From: Acidobacteriota bacterium
GTDB lineage: Bacteria; Acidobacteriota; Terriglobia; Terriglobales; Acidobacteriaceae
Reading direction: 5' to 3'
DNA: 7,069 bases
NCBI GenBank assembly: GCA_021793595.1
Contig: JAJYSL010000224.1
Location: 1 to 7,069, forward strand
Translations under genes and position numbers: made by a program
In this document: piece by piece, positions 4,157 through 7,069 of the stretch
Position numbering within the stretch: position 1 is the stretch's first letter
How the letters are laid out: every line of letters begins with the position of its first letter
Notes under the pieces: model-generated
What the model saw: the letters and a program-made list of their open reading frames with translations, nothing else
The model's database searches: none
Told to the model about the DNA's origin: nothing

Positions 4157-7033
4157 ATGAGATCCCTCGATTGTAGTCCTCGATATACGCTGCCTCGACT
4201 GCATGCCAAGGGGCTCCTTCTATCTGCATTATTGGCCTGTTTTTGCTTTCACTCCGGTAAAGTTCCCGCCCAAACCAACTCTTCCCAGGGTGGCCAACGA
4301 GCCAATTCCTCCGCTGCGATACTGCACCCGCCGGGCCTGGATAATCCAGTCGCGAATCCCAAGGCCATCGTGATTCTTGGCCATGCCCGCTTTACAGTGC
4401 TGACCTCGCGCATGATCCGTATGGAATGGGCGGCGGACGGGAGATTTGAGAATCACGCTACGTTTGTTTTTCTCAATCGGAATATGCCCGTTCCGCCGTT
4501 TACGCACACCGCTGCAACAAGCGGGGCTGGTCAAACGCTGACGTTGAAGACCGATCAGTTGACGCTCACCTACACGCTGGCACCGGGCAACGATGGAAAG
4601 TTCACTCCGGACGACCTGAAAGTAAGCTTCCAGCTCGATGGGAAGCTGGTCACGTGGCACCCCGGCATGCCCGACACGGGCAATCTGGAAGGCACGACAC
4701 GTACTCTGGATGGCGCCCGAGGAAGCCAAACTAAGGAGCCCATCGGCCAGGGCCTGATTTCGCGCGACGGCTGGGTGGTGGTCGACGACTCCAGGCGTCC
4801 CCTGTACGACTCCGCCGATTTCCAGTTTAAAGACGGAGAAAACAGTCCTTGGCCGTGGGTTATGGCGCGGCCCACCGGCGACCATCAGGACTGGTATTTC
4901 TTCGGCTACGGCCACCATTACAAGCAGGCGCTGGGCGATTTTGTGAAGGTCGCCGGCAGAATTCCGCTTCCTCCCCGCTTCGTGTTTGGAACGTGGTGGT
5001 CCCGCTACTGGGCGTACACAGACCAGGAACTGAACGATCTGGTTCGCGGTTTCCACGAAAACGATACTCCGTTGAATGTGTTGGTAATCGATATGGGCTG
5101 GCACCCCACGTTCCATGAAAATTGGTGGAGCACCGCCAAAGATCAATCCGGCCAGCCCCTGGGATGGACCGGCTATAGCTGGAACAAACTTCTGTTCCCG
5201 CATCCCCAGGCGTTCCTCAGCAACATTCATCGCCAGGGTCTGAAGGTCACGCTGAATCTGCATCCCGCCGGCGGCATTGAGCCGTGGGAAACAAGTTATC
5301 CGGCCATGGCCCGCGCGATGGGCATCGATCCGGCAACCAAAAAGTACGTACCCTTCGACATTACCAGCAAGAAATTCGCCGTCAACTATTTCAACCTGGT
5401 GCTGCACCCGCTGGAAAAACAAGGTGTCAATTTTTGGTGGTTGGACTGGCAGCAGCAGAACTACACAAAAATCCCTAATGTGAATCCCACCTTCTGGCTC
5501 GGCTACGTTTTCTTCACCGATCAGGCGCGCGAAGGGAAACGCCCTCTGATGCTGAATCGCTGGGGCGGATTGGGAGAACATCGCTATCAGATTGGCTTCT
5601 CCGGCGACACCATTTCCGTATGGTCGTCGCTCGCCTTTCAGCCTTGGTTTACCGCCACTGCAGCCAACGTGGGGTATGCCTATTGGAGTCATGACATCGG
5701 CGGCCATATGCCGGGGGCCGTCGATCCCGAGCTATATACGCGTTGGGTCCAATTCGGCGTCTTCGCTCCCGTACTCCGCACACACACCACGAAAAATCCT
5801 GAGGCAGAACGCCGCATCTGGGCCTACCCCGAGCCCTACTCCGGCATCATGCGGACCGATTTCCACTTGCGCTATGCCCTGGTGCCCTACATCTACACCG
5901 AGGCCCGCCGCACCTATGACACTGGCGTAGCCTTCCTGCGGCCACTCTATTACAACTGGCCGAATGCCAACCAGGCATATACATCGAAAAACGAATATCA
6001 GTTCGGCAGGGAGATGCTGGTTGCGCCTGTAACCGCTCCCGTGGATACGGTTTCGCAATTGGCTACGGAGTCGATCTGGCTGCCGCAAGGGAACTGGATT
6101 GAGTGGGAAACTGGAAGGCACTTTACTGGCCCAATCCAGCTTGACCGCAAATTCTCGATCTCGCAAATTCCTGTGTATGTGCCGGAAGGCACCATTGTTC
6201 CCATGGCCCCGCCTATGAGCTACACCAGCCAGAAGCCTTTGGACCCTTTGATTTTGACCGTCTTCCCACAGCCTCCGGGCAATTCTTCCCACTACACGTT
6301 GTATCAGGATGCCGGCGATACCAGGGCCTACCAGGAGAATCAGGCCGCATGGACCACCATCCACGCGCAACAAAAAGACGGAGACCTGATCGTTACCGTG
6401 GACCCTGTACGCGGCAGCTACCCCGGCATGTTGCGCGCGCGCAGTTACCAGCTCCGTCTGCCGGGCGACTGGCCGCCCTCCTCGGTGACAGTGAACGGAA
6501 CGCGGCTGAACTACACCACCGATGCGGAAGCGCCCGGCTGGCATGTTGTCGGAAATACGCTCACCACGATCATCACGCTGCCGAGCTTTTCCACCAGCCA
6601 ATCCGTTGTCGTCCACGTGGAGCGACCCATGGCGCTGATTCGACGCCGCGCCGAGCTGAATGGATTTGCCGGCTCTATGACACGCCTGCGCGAGGCCTAC
6701 GACACCCTCAACAAGACCTTCCCGTTAGGATGGTCGCCGGATTCACTCATCGACGTAATGCAGACCGGCGACCGCTTGAGCTATCGACCGGAAACCGCTC
6801 CTCAGGAAATTACGCATTTTTATGCGGAACTCCCCAAGGCCGTCGCCGACGTCACCAAAATGAAGACCGCCATCACTGCGGCCGACCAGGCGAAGATTGC
6901 CAAAATCCTCGGCGTCAATTGGCAGCATTCCATCGTGGCGCATCTGGATACCTACCACAGCGTAGTGGCTCGAGGCATGGCCCAGCTGCAGGATGTGCCC
7001 ACCTCGCCGCCCGCGGAAGGTGCCGCGCATTAG
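4157..7033 (+). CDS. Secreted GH31 family alpha-glycosidase with DUF5110-like domain and C-terminal extension
   Basis: This 958-residue retaining alpha-glycosidase is exported. The N-terminus has a basic stretch and hydrophobic core (20-31) with possible cleavage after VPAQ (36-39); LLAC (25-28) could alternatively be a lipobox. An N-terminal beta-sandwich (about 65-270) leads into a TIM barrel (about 273-590) with PLNVLVIDMGW (305-315), the nucleophile region WWLDWQQQ (427-434, Asp430), the acid/base FSGDT (481-485, Asp484), SHDIGG (511-516) and RTH (541-543). These are GH31 landmarks, but the usual WIDMNE nucleophile motif is replaced by WLDWQQ, so specificity should not be read as maltase. 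A beta domain and a DUF5110-like domain with YQDAGDTRAYQ (716-726) follow. Residues about 825-946 form a mostly helical tail I do not recognise. The start is firm: an in-frame TGA lies at 4136-4138 and no other ATG or GTG precedes the signal core. Likely substrate is an alpha-linked plant or microbial glycan; the exact sugar is unknown. Confidence 0.93.
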   Translation: MRSLDCSPRYTLPRLHAKGLLLSALLACFCFHSGKVPAQTNSSQGGQRANSSAAILHPPGLDNPVANPKAIVILGHARFTVLTSRMIRMEWAADGRFENHATFVFLNRNMPVPPFTHTAATSGAGQTLTLKTDQLTLTYTLAPGNDGKFTPDDLKVSFQLDGKLVTWHPGMPDTGNLEGTTRTLDGARGSQTKEPIGQGLISRDGWVVVDDSRRPLYDSADFQFKDGENSPWPWVMARPTGDHQDWYFFGYGHHYKQALGDFVKVAGRIPLPPRFVFGTWWSRYWAYTDQELNDLVRGFHENDTPLNVLVIDMGWHPTFHENWWSTAKDQSGQPLGWTGYSWNKLLFPHPQAFLSNIHRQGLKVTLNLHPAGGIEPWETSYPAMARAMGIDPATKKYVPFDITSKKFAVNYFNLVLHPLEKQGVNFWWLDWQQQNYTKIPNVNPTFWLGYVFFTDQAREGKRPLMLNRWGGLGEHRYQIGFSGDTISVWSSLAFQPWFTATAANVGYAYWSHDIGGHMPGAVDPELYTRWVQFGVFAPVLRTHTTKNPEAERRIWAYPEPYSGIMRTDFHLRYALVPYIYTEARRTYDTGVAFLRPLYYNWPNANQAYTSKNEYQFGREMLVAPVTAPVDTVSQLATESIWLPQGNWIEWETGRHFTGPIQLDRKFSISQIPVYVPEGTIVPMAPPMSYTSQKPLDPLILTVFPQPPGNSSHYTLYQDAGDTRAYQENQAAWTTIHAQQKDGDLIVTVDPVRGSYPGMLRARSYQLRLPGDWPPSSVTVNGTRLNYTTDAEAPGWHVVGNTLTTIITLPSFSTSQSVVVHVERPMALIRRRAELNGFAGSMTRLREAYDTLNKTFPLGWSPDSLIDVMQTGDRLSYRPETAPQEITHFYAELPKAVADVTKMKTAITAADQAKIAKILGVNWQHSIVAHLDTYHSVVARGMAQLQDVPTSPPAEGAAH

Positions 7034-7052
7034 CCGCGTGCGCGCTTTTCTT
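7024..7052 (+). terminator. Possible weak intrinsic terminator at the GH31 stop codon
   Basis: CGCGCA (7024-7029) pairs with TGCGCG (7039-7044) around a 9-nt loop containing the TAG stop, and is followed by CTTTTCTT (7045-7052). The stem is only 6 bp, though fully GC-rich, and the T-run is interrupted. The window ends soon after, so a downstream co-transcribed gene cannot be excluded. Confidence 0.35.
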
Positions 7053-7069
7053 GCCATGCATCCAGCATC

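Noticed and set aside
4625..4647. Inverted repeat AGCTTCC / GGAAGCT within the GH31 gene
   Set aside because: Short arms inside coding sequence, readily explained by repeated Lys/Leu/Ser codons.
4229..5707. Long open frame of 492 codons on the minus strand inside the GH31 gene
   Set aside because: It is wholly antisense to a protein with clear GH31 motifs, and its translation shows no recognisable domain; long antisense frames are expected opposite GC-rich genes.
7056..7069. ATG at 7056 as the start of a downstream gene
   Set aside because: Only a few codons remain before the window ends and no Shine-Dalgarno is seen, so it cannot be supported.

Overview
The window holds four protein-coding genes and little else. 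They are moderately GC-rich, tightly packed, and consistent with a free-living Gram-negative carbohydrate degrader. The M61 peptidase with a Pro/Gln linker, the secreted GH31 enzyme and the plant-like L-arabinokinase-type kinase would fit an acidobacterium (Terriglobia-like). That placement rests on gene style only and is a low-confidence inference. No RNA gene, CRISPR array, intact insertion sequence or replication origin is visible.

Layout: (1) From the left edge to 1009 (+) lies the 3' part of a GHMP-superfamily sugar kinase whose motifs match the kinase domain of plant L-arabinokinase better than ordinary galactokinase. (2) From 1006 to 1947 (+) is a ten-helix EamA/DMT transporter whose start overlaps the kinase stop (ATGA), so the two are one transcription and translation unit. 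(3) From 2012 to about 3988 (-) is a secreted M61 metallopeptidase with an intact zinc site and a C-terminal PDZ domain. It converges on the transporter across about 64 bp. (4) From 4157 to 7033 (+) is a large secreted GH31 alpha-glycosidase, divergent from the peptidase. The 168-bp spacer between genes 3 and 4 carries -10-like boxes almost touching both start codons and a spaced 10-bp direct repeat.

Taken together, the region looks like a saprophytic carbohydrate and peptide utilisation neighbourhood. The GH31 enzyme and the M61 peptidase act outside the cytoplasm, while the kinase could activate a released or salvaged sugar (possibly L-arabinose) at C1 and the transporter moves a small metabolite. 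The direct functional link between the two halves is inference. The most unusual sequence object is a perfect 14-bp inverted repeat with a 4-nt loop inside the kinase gene, flanked by GATGA on both sides, resembling a tiny palindromic insertion in a variable loop of the protein. I found no clearly new multi-gene system here.
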